Shown piece after piece: positions 48,449 through 60,117 of a stretch of 64,000 bases of DNA. The DNA lies in assembly GCA_003415625.1 (NCBI GenBank), contig PYIU01000001.1, positions 6,326,210 to 6,390,209 of the forward strand. Direction: 5' to 3'. This stretch comes from Aquanectria penicillioides. Lineage: Eukaryota > Ascomycota > Sordariomycetes > Hypocreales > Nectriaceae. Position numbers and translations under genes: made by a program. Position 1 is the stretch's first letter. Every line of letters begins with the position of its first letter. A model generated the notes under the pieces. The model had not been told where the DNA came from, did no database searches, and worked only from the letters and a program-made list of their open reading frames with translations.

Positions 48449-50574
48449 CACGACCCCCAAGACGCCCCCACACTCAACATCTTTTTGAGGCTGGTGTTTC
48501 CTCCGGGTTAACTCCGGGGCATTCTCCAGCACATCCGACTACCGGGCGGACTTACCCCCATCACACGGCTGAAGCTGGATAAAATGGTGCTTGGCTGATT
48601 AATTCACCATGAAAGCCACGAGCTTGCGACGAGGCAACAGACCACCGCGGCGTTTTGATCGCTCTTTTTTGTCCATCAATGGCCATTCTCATGGTATTTT
48701 CGGAATCGAGCTTCAATGAATCTGGCTTTTTTCTACTGCAATGGCTCATGACCATTTTCTTATCAAGATTTCTCAGTGATCATGGATTCTTAGCCTATGA
48801 TTTGTCGGATAGTGGCGGGATTGGTAACCACTCTTGCATCTCCGTCAGGATCGCATCATCAATGGGCAAGTATCTAGGTACCAAGCACAACAGCACTGCC
48901 TAGCAACGGTGGAGATGTTATACTCGGCCCTGAGGAAAGAAATTCCCGCAGCCAAATCCAACCTGGGTGGCGATCCGCTTGCAATGTTTTTAACATTTAT
49001 CTTTCCGCCCCAATAGCTTCAGAGCTCAAGCCGACACCGGGGAGGGGGGTTGGTGCGGGTATAGAGGCGAAACCCCAAGCTGGACAGCCCATTTCACAAG
49101 ATCGGATATTGATGTCCGATGGATTGACCGGTATTTTGCGTCACGGAGCGCAACGCAGAGAGTGAGAGCAGGAACTCATGTGTCTAGGTATTTGATAAGT
49201 GAGGTACCGAACAAGGGTTAGGTCCCTCGTCGAAATTGGGTTGTTGAGAGGCGACCATGGGAGGAAGCGGCAGAGTCTAGTGGGCCTCGAAACGCGAGCC
49301 GCTCCAGCAGCCTTGCGACCAGGCCGTAGTTGGGCCGTAGGGGGCATATACACACACTCGTCGACTACGAGTACGAACCTCAGGCTCCTTCGGTTACACC
49401 CAATTGCAGTTCGTGGGCGCCATGCGCCGCTTCCAGCGTCTCAGTTAGCTGCAACAAAAGCAACAACCCGGCCCAGAGCAATTCGATTTGTCCCACGACT
49501 TGTCCCACGACTTGTCCCACGGGAGCAAGTCCGCCAACCACGGCGACAAGACCGACAAGACAAGTCAGACCTTGATAACCAATGCCCCAGTGCGTGGACC
49601 AGAGCTGTTCCATGTTGGGGTGTGCCGCCCAGACTCGGTGCCGCCACCGCCGCCTGCGTGTCACCCCTCACCCTCCCTCGCCGAAGCCAGGACTCGGTGA
49701 GGCATTGAAGTCCGGGCGAGCCGGGGGGGGGCAACAGCCTCGGGTTGGTTTGATCAATGAATCATTTTATCGAGTAAAAAGTCAAAGCCGTGCACACCCC
49801 TACGCCCTCAGAGACAGTAACATGAGTGCTTGAAGCGCCAGGGAACGGCAGAAGGTTGGGCCGGTAGCAATGGGCGGTTTGGCATAACAATGAACAATGA
49901 ACAGTGACCAACCTGCCCAATGGGGAAGGCCATGGAGGTCCGGAGATGCTAGTCACGATCCCAGAAGGTGTGTGGTTGGAGGCGTCGTTGAACTTGCTGT
50001 GTAGGGAGGGGGCCATGGAGGATGGGGGTAGGGGCGCGACGGGGGGACACAAGAGTGGAGAGTGGAGGGAGCGGATAAGTCTACTACATCCATCGACGAC
50101 GTAACGACGAATTCCGCTGGGCGCTGGAAAACGGACAAAAAAAATGCGAGCCTGCGAGCTGCCGGGAAATGGGGCACCGAGGAGCGGGGGATGCCCCCAG
50201 GGGCCCAAAAAGGGCCCCAAGAAGCTGGCGTTTTGGCGTGGGATTTGCGGGCTTCGGTCAGGGCCTTACCGTATGCAGTGTAGTGAGTAAGCTCGTCTGG
50301 GTCGGCGAAGGTCTGCATCATAGCCCCGTCGCTCGCAGCCATTAGCTCCCCGTCACTGCAGTGGTCGTCATAAAACCTTCCTGGCCCTGCTGCTCTCAAC
50401 CTGTGCACCTCTCCCTTTGAATCCTTTTCAGCTCTGCTTGTTGCTCTGCTCTGCTCTGCGACCCTTCGTCCCAACTGCTCGTCGTCTGTCGTCCTTCGCG
50501 GCCGATAACTCCCCATCTCGACCTGAGCCCGCTGCGACCTCTCCCTCCCATTCCCTCTCAACACTTCGCCCACC
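48449..50574. other. Divergent intergenic region, RPL33 / G6PD
   Basis: No supported gene. It contains a 12-bp tandem repeat at 49488-49521 and a CT-rich leader from about 50390 to the G6PD start codon. Open frames on both strands over 49200-49730 reflect the repeat and GC bias rather than coding. Confidence 0.55.
49488..49521. repeat. 12-bp tandem repeat, nearly three copies
   Basis: TTGTCCCACGAC is repeated in perfect tandem at 49488, 49500 and 49512, the last copy lacking its final two bases. It lies about 1.05 kb upstream of the G6PD ATG. Confidence 0.75.
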
Positions 50575-52439
50575 ATGGATGCGTACGTGCCCGCCACCCC
50601 CACCATGGATGCGTGCTTGCTCGCCGAACTTTGCGACGCTGTCACAGCCCGCGCGCCTCGACCCTCGGTCTTGTCGGGATCCTCTGGCTGACTGAATTTG
50701 CACTACAGGACCATGGAGCTCAAGCAAGACACCACCATCATCGTGCTCGGTGCTTCTGGTGATCTTGCCAAGAAGAAGACGGTAGGAGCTTGACCTTGCG
50801 CACCCCCTTGCTCTGCGCTGCGCTAACATTGGACGTCAACAGTACCCCGCGCTCTTCGGCCTCGTGAGCTTCACCCCGCGATAATTGCGAAAGCAAAGCA
50901 GGCACAAAACTAACCAGATTGCGACTCTAGTACCGAAACCAGTTCCTCCCCAAGATGTTAGGATCGTCGGATATGCCCGCACCAAGATGGACCACGAGGA
51001 GTACCTCCGACGCATCAAGTCCTACATGAAGACCCCCACCAAGGAATCTGAGCAGCAACTTGAGGAATTCTGCAAGCTTTGCACCTATGTTTCCGGCCAG
51101 TACGACAAGGATGAGTCCTTTGCCGTCCTAAACAAGCACTTGGAGGAGCTCGAGGTCGGCCGATCTCAGACCCACCGTCTCTTTTACATGGCTCTGCCTC
51201 CTAGTGTCTTCACCATTGTCTCGCAGCACCTCAAGAAGATCTGCTACCCCAAGAACGGTGTTGCCCGTGTCATTGTGCGTGGAATTTCCGCAACTGAATT
51301 GGGCCAAGTCCGCTAACACTTTTTTCCAGGTTGAGAAGCCTTTTGGTAAGGATCTCGCCAGCTCTCGCGAGCTGCAGAAGTCGCTTGAACCCGACTGGAA
51401 CGAGCAGGAGCTCTTCCGAATTGACCACTACCTCGGTAAGGAGATGGTCAAGAACATATTGATCCTGCGTTTCGGTAACTCCTTCTTGGGTGCTACCTGG
51501 AACCGTCATCACATCGACAATATCCAAATCTCCTTCAAGGAGCCCTTCGGCACCGAGGGCCGAGGTGGATACTTCGACGAGTTCGGCATCATTCGAGATG
51601 TCATGCAGAACCATCTGCTCCAGGTCCTTACCCTTCTCGCAATGGAGAGGCCCATCTCCTTCAACGCCGAGGACATTCGCGACGAAAAGGTCCGCGTCCT
51701 CCGCGCCATCCCTGCTATCGAGCCTAAGAACGTCATTATTGGCCAGTACGGCAAGTCTCTGGACGGCACCAAGCCCGCTTACCGTGAGGATGAGACCGTT
51801 CCCAAGGAGTCTCGATGCCCCACTTTCTGCGCCTTGGTTGCATACATCAAGAATGAGCGATGGGACGGTGTTCCTTTCATTATCAAGGCTGGCAAGGCTC
51901 TTAACGAGCAGAAGACTGAGATCCGAATTCAATTCAAGGACGTCACTTCGGGCATTTTTAAGGACATTCCCCGAAACGAGCTTGTCATGCGCATCCAGCC
52001 TAACGAGAGTGTCTACATCAAGATGAACTCCAAGTTGCCCGGTCTCAGCATGCAGACTGTCGTCACTGAGCTCGACCTGACCTACCGCCGACGATTCTCT
52101 GACCTCAAGATCCCCGAGGCTTACGAGTCTCTGGTCCTTGACTGCTTGAAGGGTGATCAGTCCAACTTTGTCCGTGATGACGAGCTAGACGCCAGCTGGA
52201 GGATCTTCACCCCTCTCCTCCACTACCTTGACGACAACAAGGAGATCATCCCCATGGAGTACCCCTACGGTAAGAACCCGCACGTAGGGCTTGCAGTTGA
52301 GTAATTTTTCTAACCATCACGTGTAGGATCCCGTGGTCCTGCTGTTCTCGATGACTTCACTGCTTCGTATGGATACAAGTTCAGCGACGCTGCCGGCTAC
52401 CAGTGGCCCACCACCTCTGCTACCCCCAACAAGTTGTAA
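50575..52439 (+). CDS. ZWF1: Glucose-6-phosphate 1-dehydrogenase, with an apparent 1-nt frameshift
   Basis: First enzyme of the oxidative pentose phosphate pathway: glucose-6-phosphate plus NADP+ to 6-phosphogluconolactone plus NADPH. Exons: 50575-50582, 50709-50781, 50843-50863, 50931-51274, 51330-52269 and 52327-52439. The NADP-binding motif is GASGDLAKKKT, with EKPFGKD and the active-site RIDHYLGKE further on. Exon 1 is only 8 nt (ATGGATGC); it joins as MDATMELKQDTTIIVLGASG. Exon 4 begins YRNQFLPK in one frame, but DVRIVGYARTKM follows in another. One extra G at 50954 (AAGGATG in place of AAGATG) restores the frame and gives 499 residues, normal for the family. I infer a missing base in the assembly. 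The C-terminus is TPNKL, where NKL is a weak PTS1-like tripeptide. A second ATGGATGC copy at 50605 could act as an alternative start and donor. Confidence 0.96.
50952..50956 (+). other. Apparent single-base deletion in G6PD exon 4
   Basis: The sequence CCCAAGATGTT carries the frame of YRNQFLPK out of register with DVRIVGYARTK. CCCAAGGATGTT would give ...LPKDVRIV..., as expected for fungal G6PD. The summed exon length is 1499 nt, one short of a multiple of three. Confidence 0.8.
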
Positions 52440-53617
52440 GTAGTTCGAGCCGACATCGACCACGAGTCGGTTTTGGGGTTTCAACACAGCCGGAGCAACA
52501 GTTTTAAGTAACAATAATCTCAGTTAATTCCGCATGGCGTCCGGCAACGCCCACGATCGGCCTCGGACAATGACTCTGAACGGCATCAGCGATGGATGAC
52601 ACATGATGATATACAAACGATGAAAAAAATTGGGGGGTTTCGGGCGAGATTATTTTTGGCAATGACTTTTGGGGACTATTTAGATGTATCTGTGATTCGC
52701 TTTGCTCAGGCCAATGCAAGATGGTAATGTAGAGCAAAAAGACTTTCTACCTCGGTCCAGGAACCGTAATTGCAGGTCCCTGCGCCCTAGAGAGCGATTC
52801 AGTGAATCAAAAGATGTTGAGAACCTGCGATTGGATGAATTTGTCCCTGTCCCTGGCTTGACGGCCCTGGCGCCACACCCGTCAAGCAGCATCCATGATG
52901 AGGCTGAGCGAGTGAAATGGTTGCAAACTGCTGACATAAGCACGTCCTTTGTTGCCGCTTTCAAGCTTTGGGCAGCCGAAGTTAACACCCTCGATTGCGA
53001 TCCTTCCCTTTGATAGCCTGGTCTGTGCGCCCAGTCTCACATGACCCAGCGGTTCCCCCGGTGTTAGACTTCGCCTTGGCTGCGGTACTGGGAAAATCGA
53101 CAAAGGCTGCCCTGCGCATCACGACCATCCGCACCTAACCCTCCTTTCATCAAGTCCGCGCCATCGCGTCCCCAGAACGCTCGCTATTCCCTCGAGAACG
53201 ACACAAGAGGCCATCGCGAGTACTTACACGATCCCGATCTTCAAGCGACATCCGCGCGCGTCCTTTTACGTTCCCAGCAGATTGTCCTTTTGCCGCGCCA
53301 ACTTGATCCATTACCACGCGAACCAGCTGCGGCACCCGAAACACGAAGCAAAGACAACCGCGGCACCCCCGTGCCCCATCTTTCGCAAACCATTGATGCG
53401 ATTTCCCTCTGCGCCATAGTTGTGTGCTTGGTGCAGGCGATCTCGACTGTCATGCAGCAGCGCCGAGTTCGCCCCTAAGGATCCTCAACCTCCTCCCCAT
53501 GACACAAAGAAGCGGATAAGCGACTCGACGAGCTACGTCCGTTACGTTCCCCCGGGGGACGCAGAGTCCTGGTCTTTCCGCCTCTAGGAGCACCCTGGTT
53601 AGAGAAACGATATTTGG
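52440..53617. other. Intergenic region, G6PD to MED14
   Basis: G6PD 3' flank followed by a C-rich leader from about 53100. Short open frames without motifs. No gene is seen. Confidence 0.6.
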
Positions 53618-56600
53618 ATGCCGGGCCTGGTCAACATGGAAAATGGCGGCCAGAATGGCGCGCGCACCAACCACGACCGAGATTCGAAGCTCAACGGGGT
53701 GAACGGTGCGAGCGCCGAAGGACAACTTAAAGTCATGGACAAAGGCAAACCCGCATCCACTGGCGACGGAGCTGGGACCGTGGTCAATGGAAATGGTCCT
53801 GAGATGAATGGACCTCAGCAACCCCCAGGTCAAGACTCGACAGAGTCTGCCCCGAGGATGAACGACCTCCCCAACGAAATCGTTCACATCACCCAGGGAT
53901 TCGTCCCCCTCTCTCTCCTTCTCACTCGACTGGCACAAAAAACACACAATGCCCTTCAAGATACGATTACTGAGCTAGCAAAGATGCCCATTCCCGCAAA
54001 TGCCATCAACGGAAACTCCACCCTCCCTAGTAACATCGCGGACGACACATCAAACGAAAATCTGAGGAAGAAGGCTGCCCTGCTGAATTTCGCCCAAGAC
54101 ATGCACACAAAATGGGTCAAGGCTCTCGTTATCACCGAATGGAGCAGGAAATCCATGATGGTCAGCAAGCTCATCGATCTAAAGTTTCACATTGATCAGC
54201 AACGAATGCTGTTCGACGCAGCCTTGGACAATATTGTGAATGTCAAGCGAGATTTGACCTTTGCACGCATGCCCAGCCCCGACCTAAAGACAGCTCTCCA
54301 GGTTCTCTCCACTGGAAAGGCTGGCTGGATGCCAGATGTAAGTACAGACCTATTTTTCTCATGCGGAACGAACTAGCTAACACCCTGTAAAGCTTCAGTA
54401 CATCGAGCCACCAGCACTGACTCCTATTGAGCAAGTCAAGTGGATTGATGACCTCAATACACTGCTATCTTTGAGATTGAACCTTGAAGATTTCGACAAG
54501 ATTCCACACCACTTCCGGAATTATGAGATTGGCTCCGGTCGTGTTACCTTCAAAGTCCCCGGCGAATTCGAGGTTGATCTCACAATTGCAGACGAGGATT
54601 TTGAGAAGCAGTTTTGGTTCATTGATTTCAGATTCAGCTTCAGCCCCGCTGCATCGACGTTGCCTGAATCTCTGAAAAACTATCTGGAAGCCTATGTCAA
54701 TGAAGTCCTCAGCAAAGACGGACTATCGGGATGCTATCAGTTTCTTCACGAGTTCGTTCTAACACACAAACTGAATGAACTCAAGCGTCAAGCCATTCAG
54801 CTAAGCAGGGGTGCATGGACTGGAACCTTAATGGTTGAGCCTCTAAATCGAGCACTCGCAATTCAGTACTGGACTTCTCGGACCCCTGTGCATATCAACA
54901 GTCCAAAGAGCTGGGTTTTGATTGCTGTCAACAGTGGCCGAAAACCAAATGGGCAAGCGAATCCAAAAGCCTCGAGCTTCTTGACGGCCAAGTGGTATCG
55001 AGACAACAAAGAGGTTAAAGATGTGGAAATTCCATTAGATGTTGAGAACTTGTCGGCGGAAACTCTTCTGCGCAGCGTAGTCGGACGCCATATCGAGTAC
55101 ATCCTCAGCAGCATTCACAGCAAGCTTCAAACGGCAGCTCGATTCCGCAATCGCGAAGCAGGCATGGTCTTGAATATATCACAATCAGATCCAGCCACCT
55201 CATCTTTAACTATGCATGTCGGATACAAGGACAGCGCATCGTTGTTGATGGAACCTACTGCGGGTCTTTTCGCCGTCAAGCCGCACTCCAAGTTTACATA
55301 TCAATTTGAGAGTCAGCTAAACAATGGAAAGAACCCAGCAGATGATGGTGTGCTATGCCTGGAAAATGTCAGATGTGGCTTTTTGGAAGATGAACTCAAC
55401 CGCCGGGGAAGTACCATGGGTTGGGACACCAAGAAATGTCCTCTCAGTAACGAGAAGCTCCGATCTGTCATCAAAACACGCGACTGGACCAAGACGATCT
55501 GGCTTCAGAGGGATGGATGGGGACCAAGTTGGTTTGTCATGGTTTTGCTCAGCCTCAATGGCGACGAGTGGTGGCTTCTTGAGGTGTAAGTTCAAAGTCA
55601 AGATTTGAAGCCTTGGTTATCAATTCGCTAACATTATCTCTAGCAATAACGGTGAAGATCACGCTCCCAGATTCCAAGCCAGGTTACCTTTAAACAAGGG
55701 TCATCCTGATCTATCTGATGGTTTCTGGAACAATCTGACCTTGTTTGCGACTGGCATGCTTGCGCAATCCGTAGATATGCGCGAGCTCCACCGAAACCAC
55801 ATTAAGAGCAGACCGAACCACAGCAGGAACTGGTCGATTCCGCATCAAATCCGGCTTCCTTCCATCGAGGTTGCGCTCTCTGGTATCTTCCCATCTATGG
55901 TATTCGATAGCATGGAGAAGGATGGAATCAAGGCCTCCGGTGGCCAAACTGACAACGCTGAGCTCGCATCGATTGTGAGACCAGCAACCGGGCTCAGCAT
56001 CTCAAATAAGCAGCCATGGGCCAATGATATTGTTACAGTCAAATTCAAGGGTGTTCAGTCTCCTGTGAAGAACCCGGCATCGGCCGAGAATACTTCATCC
56101 GGACATCCTCTGACATGCATCTCTGATGCAATCATCAGGGTTCGCAAGCCCAGTAAGTTTGCAGCCCTAAAGGGTATGGTAGACCGCGACGTCTCGTACA
56201 ATCCCCAAAAGGGCGAGTTTTGTCTACGTATTCACCACGGTATCGGCCAATCAATCCTCCCTACCCTCAAATCTCGTGTAAAAGCAGTCGACCGATTTGT
56301 CAACTTCCTTGAATCTATGGACAAGGCGAAGGGCACCATCCAGAGCGAGTCTGTGACTCTTAGGGAGGTCACCTTCTCCTACACCGAGCCACCTCGAGAT
56401 AAAAGCGACGAGCCCACGTCGCCCCCGCAGCGGTGGCGAGTGGTATTGGATCTCTCTAAGGACGACATTGACGTCAAGCTTGAGAAGGGCAACCCCCATC
56501 TCAGGGTTGTCGATCTCATGCAGAACCTCATCAACAGCGAGGGCGGCATCGAGACTCTTATGGTCTGGCTGCCAGCATCTCTACCTGCATTGGGGGCAAT

Positions 56601-57033
56601 CGAGAAGATTGAAACTGCCTGGTCAAATATTCAAGCTCAACAGCGAGGCCAGGTCGAGTTCTCGATGAAGACTGTCGATTGGATGAGCATCCGTTACACC
56701 CTGGCAGGGCCAGGTGGCGCCTTTCAGCAGCCCAAGCGACAGCTCACCCTCGGAGTCCGCATCAAGGTCCGCCGTGGCGAGCCTTGGTGGCACATCTGGC
56801 GTTCTACGCAAGGAACAGATGCCAACTCTGCAGACGAGTTCACCTCGGTGCTCAAGCCCCTGTGGGAAGGCAAAGGCGAAGACTGGCGCGGCCTCACCAC
56901 AAGCGCTGCTGCCAAGCCCAATAAAGGCGTAGTGAATATGCTGACCGCCGTCGATGAGGCCGTTCAGTCACTGGCCACCACCAGCACGTTCATGGGAGGG
57001 TTTGACGAGTCCCAGGTCGTGGTCCTGGAATAA
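53618..57033 (+). CDS. MED14: Mediator of RNA polymerase II transcription subunit 14
   Basis: Predicted 1100-residue protein in three exons: 53618-54337, 54393-55585 and 55644-57033. Introns are 55 and 58 nt; the joined length is a multiple of three. An Asn/Gly-rich disordered N-terminus precedes the family signature LPNEIVHITQGFVPLSLLLT (from about residue 85), then RLAQKTHNALQD and the helical bundle with ENLRKKAALLNFAQDMHTKW. Exon 2 carries the long repeat-like domains, including HHFRNYEIGSGRVTFKVPGE and the KLNELKRQAIQLSRG helix. Med14 (Rgr1) is the backbone that joins the head, middle and tail modules of Mediator. Length and layout fit filamentous fungal Med14. It lies tail-to-tail with the protoporphyrinogen oxidase gene. 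Confidence 0.95.
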
Positions 57034-57504
57034 AAGGAGACGGCTGTACAGCGGGTGTGTGTATGTTTGAGGGAGAGCGGCGAAACGGTCCCCGGCCAAG
57101 CGCGGGCGGTTGTGTTTTTTTGAAAGCTTAATGATACCTCCAATGAAAAACATTGATTTCTTTCTAGAACTACGATGAGGAATTTGGCCCGGTAAAATTT
57201 ATCCCGGTTCTTGGTATCTAGACGCATGTAAAATCCTTTTTTGTATTCCCATCCATGCCTCATCTTTCGACTCCGGAGGGCTTAGATGACCTGGCGCAGC
57301 CCTTATTTTTTTTATAGACGCGCCCCTTTGATAGGAATGTATCTCTATCCAGATAATATACAACAAGTCAAGAAACACTCATTGAATTGAGTTGAGAGGG
57401 TCTCTCCTCCTCCCTCTCCCATGCAGTCTCCTCCCTGGTTTAATTTGTTTTTCTTTCCCTTTTATCCATCACGTACATGCAGCCATACACCACAAACTCC
57501 TTTT
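57034..57504. other. Convergent 3' region, MED14 / HEM14
   Basis: The 3' flanks of two convergent genes, T-rich and CT-rich. No gene is seen. Confidence 0.6.
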
Positions 57505-59462
57505 TTAAAACTTCAGACGTCGCACAGGGATTTCATCTAGAGTCTTGGTGGTAAACGCAAATGTACCAGACGCCAACTCCTCGACGCCGGTCAGGTCGAG
57601 CCACTCATCCTTGGTCATTTGGTGAGCAATGTCGTAGCCGGCTCGAAGGGCCGCGACGGCGCCAATGCGAGAGTACGAGCCGCCAGCCACAGCAAGGCGG
57701 CCCTTGTAGGCGTTGCGAAGCTCGCGGTCCGCCTCCTTGATGCGCTGCTGGTGGCCGACGTGGTGCTGGGGGATACACTGCTTGGCAAAGCGGGCGACGG
57801 CGTGGCAAGGGGCGTCGCGGGAGATCCCAAGGTGGCGCTCAAGCACGGAGCGGGCTTGTTCGATGGCCTCGGCCTCCGATGGAGGGGAGACGCCGGGCTG
57901 GTTGTAGTAGTGGCCGCCCATCAGCACGAAGAGCTTGGTACCTGCAGGCTCGTCGGGGCCGCGGGTCTGGACATCCGAGTCGAAGAAGACGCCAAGGACG
58001 TGGTCTGAGTTGGTCTCAGGGGGCACAGTACGGGGGATCAGATAGCCGGTGCCCGGAGGCTTGATGTTCTCTTCAGGAAACCACAGATTGACGGTCATGA
58101 TGTCAACGGCCTCGGACTTGGCGAGTGTCGGGAGCTCGCCGTTAGTAGCACGGGCGAGGTCCTGAGCCGTCATGGTTGAGATGACCTTGTCGAACCTATC
58201 AGGTAGAGTCTTATTCTTATCTGAGTTGATCTAGAGTCGGGTTAGCATGATGATGGGTGGCAAAATCTTTCGGTTTTTAGTTTCTTACTTTGATTTTATC
58301 ATTCTTGGTGTCAAGCTCAACTGAGGTGATGGGTGAGTTCAACTTGATAGTCACGTTGGGCTGTTCCTTAAGAGCAGCAGCAAGGGCGTCTGGCAACGAT
58401 TGCATGCCCGCCTCACCGAAATCGAGCAGGGCACCCCTGGCTTCCAGGGCCATCTTCTGGATTTGCTTGTCCTTGCCAAGGGTGTCAAGCATTTCACTCT
58501 CCGCGAGCGGCATAGGCCGCATATTGGACGAGAGGCTGGGAAGATACCACGCCCAGAAGATGCGGTCGAAGACACTACGAGCACTAAGCTTGTCGATATC
58601 GCCACCATAGATGCCATGGATCATGGCGGAGGCCATAGTCCCGGCGGCCTGGCGACTGTTGGAAATCTTATACAGCCACTCCGAGATGGACAAGTCCTTT
58701 TCTGGTACTTTTGAGGGGTCCTTGGAGGTGAGATATGATTTGAAGAGCAGAACAATAGCCGCAGGGATGTTCTGAAGGTAGAGGTCCTCTCTAAAGATGT
58801 CCACGATGCTGATATGTGGCGGAAGCGGCACAAGGTGGTCAGGATAGTAGATATAGCGCGGCATGACAGGGGGGGAGACCAGACGGAGACCAAGATCCAG
58901 GCACTATGAAGGATGAGAATGTCAGTAAGAGCTAAATTTAGAGACTGTGAGAGGGCATCCGTACCAGGTCATAGAGCACGAGATCATCGTACCGCCAGGT
59001 GTTGCCGACCAACGAGGTCAGCGACCGGGGGCCGCGCTCGAAAAGGACCGTTCCCTTCTTGCCTCCGAGGTTCACGGGGTGTCGCTCCGTCCGAATCCAT
59101 CCTCCAAGCCGGTCGTTCGCCTCGTAGAGCGTGATCTTGGCCGTAGGCGGGAGCTTCTTGGCGAGGTAGTAGGCGGTTGTGAGGCCCGTCAAGCCACCTC
59201 CGAGCACCGCGATTTCGGCTTTCGCGGCGGCTGAGGCGTACGATCGTCGGCCATCGTAGGATCGGTCGTGGTTGCGCGCAGGGCTGGCGAGGGCGCACCG
59301 GTATCGAGAGGTAGCGAGAGGAGTCGCCGCAAGGGTCGAAGTGGTGAGGCTACGGCGCCAGGCGCAGCCATTGACGCGGCTGGAGACGGCACGGCTGGTC
59401 GCGGAGGGGGCGGCAGAGCTCAAAAGAGCAACGGCCGCCAATTGTGCACGCCTGTTGCCCAT
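57505..59462 (-). CDS. HEM14: Protoporphyrinogen oxidase, mitochondrial
   Basis: FAD enzyme of the penultimate step of haem synthesis, oxidising protoporphyrinogen IX to protoporphyrin IX at the inner mitochondrial membrane. Predicted 612 residues in three exons: 59462-58965, 58903-58289 and 58230-57505. Residues 1 to about 75 are rich in Arg, Ser and Ala with almost no acidic residues, a typical mitochondrial presequence. The FAD-binding motif AVLGGGLTGLTTAYYLAKKL (about 84-103) and LYEANDRLGGWIRT follow, then ERGPRSL. The C-terminal part holds GGSYSRIGAVAALRAGYDIA, matching the conserved C-terminal FAD-contact segment. Start: first in-frame ATG, MGNRRAQLAAVALL. All junctions are GT..AG and the length is a multiple of three. 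Confidence 0.95.
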
Positions 59463-60117
59463 TTCGAGCGCTCAATTGCACATTCCCGGGCTGGTTGATG
59501 TGGACGATGTTCGCTGGTGTTGAAAGTGGGCAGCTTCTCGGGTTCGCTGGGGGCGCCAGATGCGCAAGCGACCCGCGCGTCTGGCGATGGCGGCAGCACC
59601 ACATCTCGGAGGCCGACATTATCCGTGCACAATGCTCACAACCGACAAGGCATATAAGATTATACAAACATGATGCATGAAATATTTCAATACAAAGAAA
59701 TATTATTATTGACGGTGGCTCGAGTTAATATGTGGCATCAATTAAGTGTTATATCGCAACCATAGCTCAAGCGAGATTCTCTACACAGCCTAGTCCAGAG
59801 AAGTCGAACATGACGAGCAAGGTGAAGTATACGACACAACTATTCCCCTTTTCCCAACATATGATTAAACAGTTCGTACAATGTTTTTACGTGTTATACA
59901 ACTCTGCCATTAACTATTCCACATATTTAGCTAAATCTCAAGCTTGGAGTTGTACTTAGCAATGAGCCTACACTCAAGCCACCCTACACTACAACTCCAT
60001 TAAAACCAGCAGAAGCAATATTCGCAATCATGCATTCCAAGTATACCATCTTACAAATTGGGCTCAAAGATCTTCCTTTCTTTGTAAATAACTCATGCTT
60101 ATCGGCAAATGGTTATT
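59463..60117. other. AT-rich intergenic region
   Basis: 5' flank of HEM14 and 3' flank of the NLR gene. Clearly AT-rich between 59640 and 60060. No gene is seen. Confidence 0.6.
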
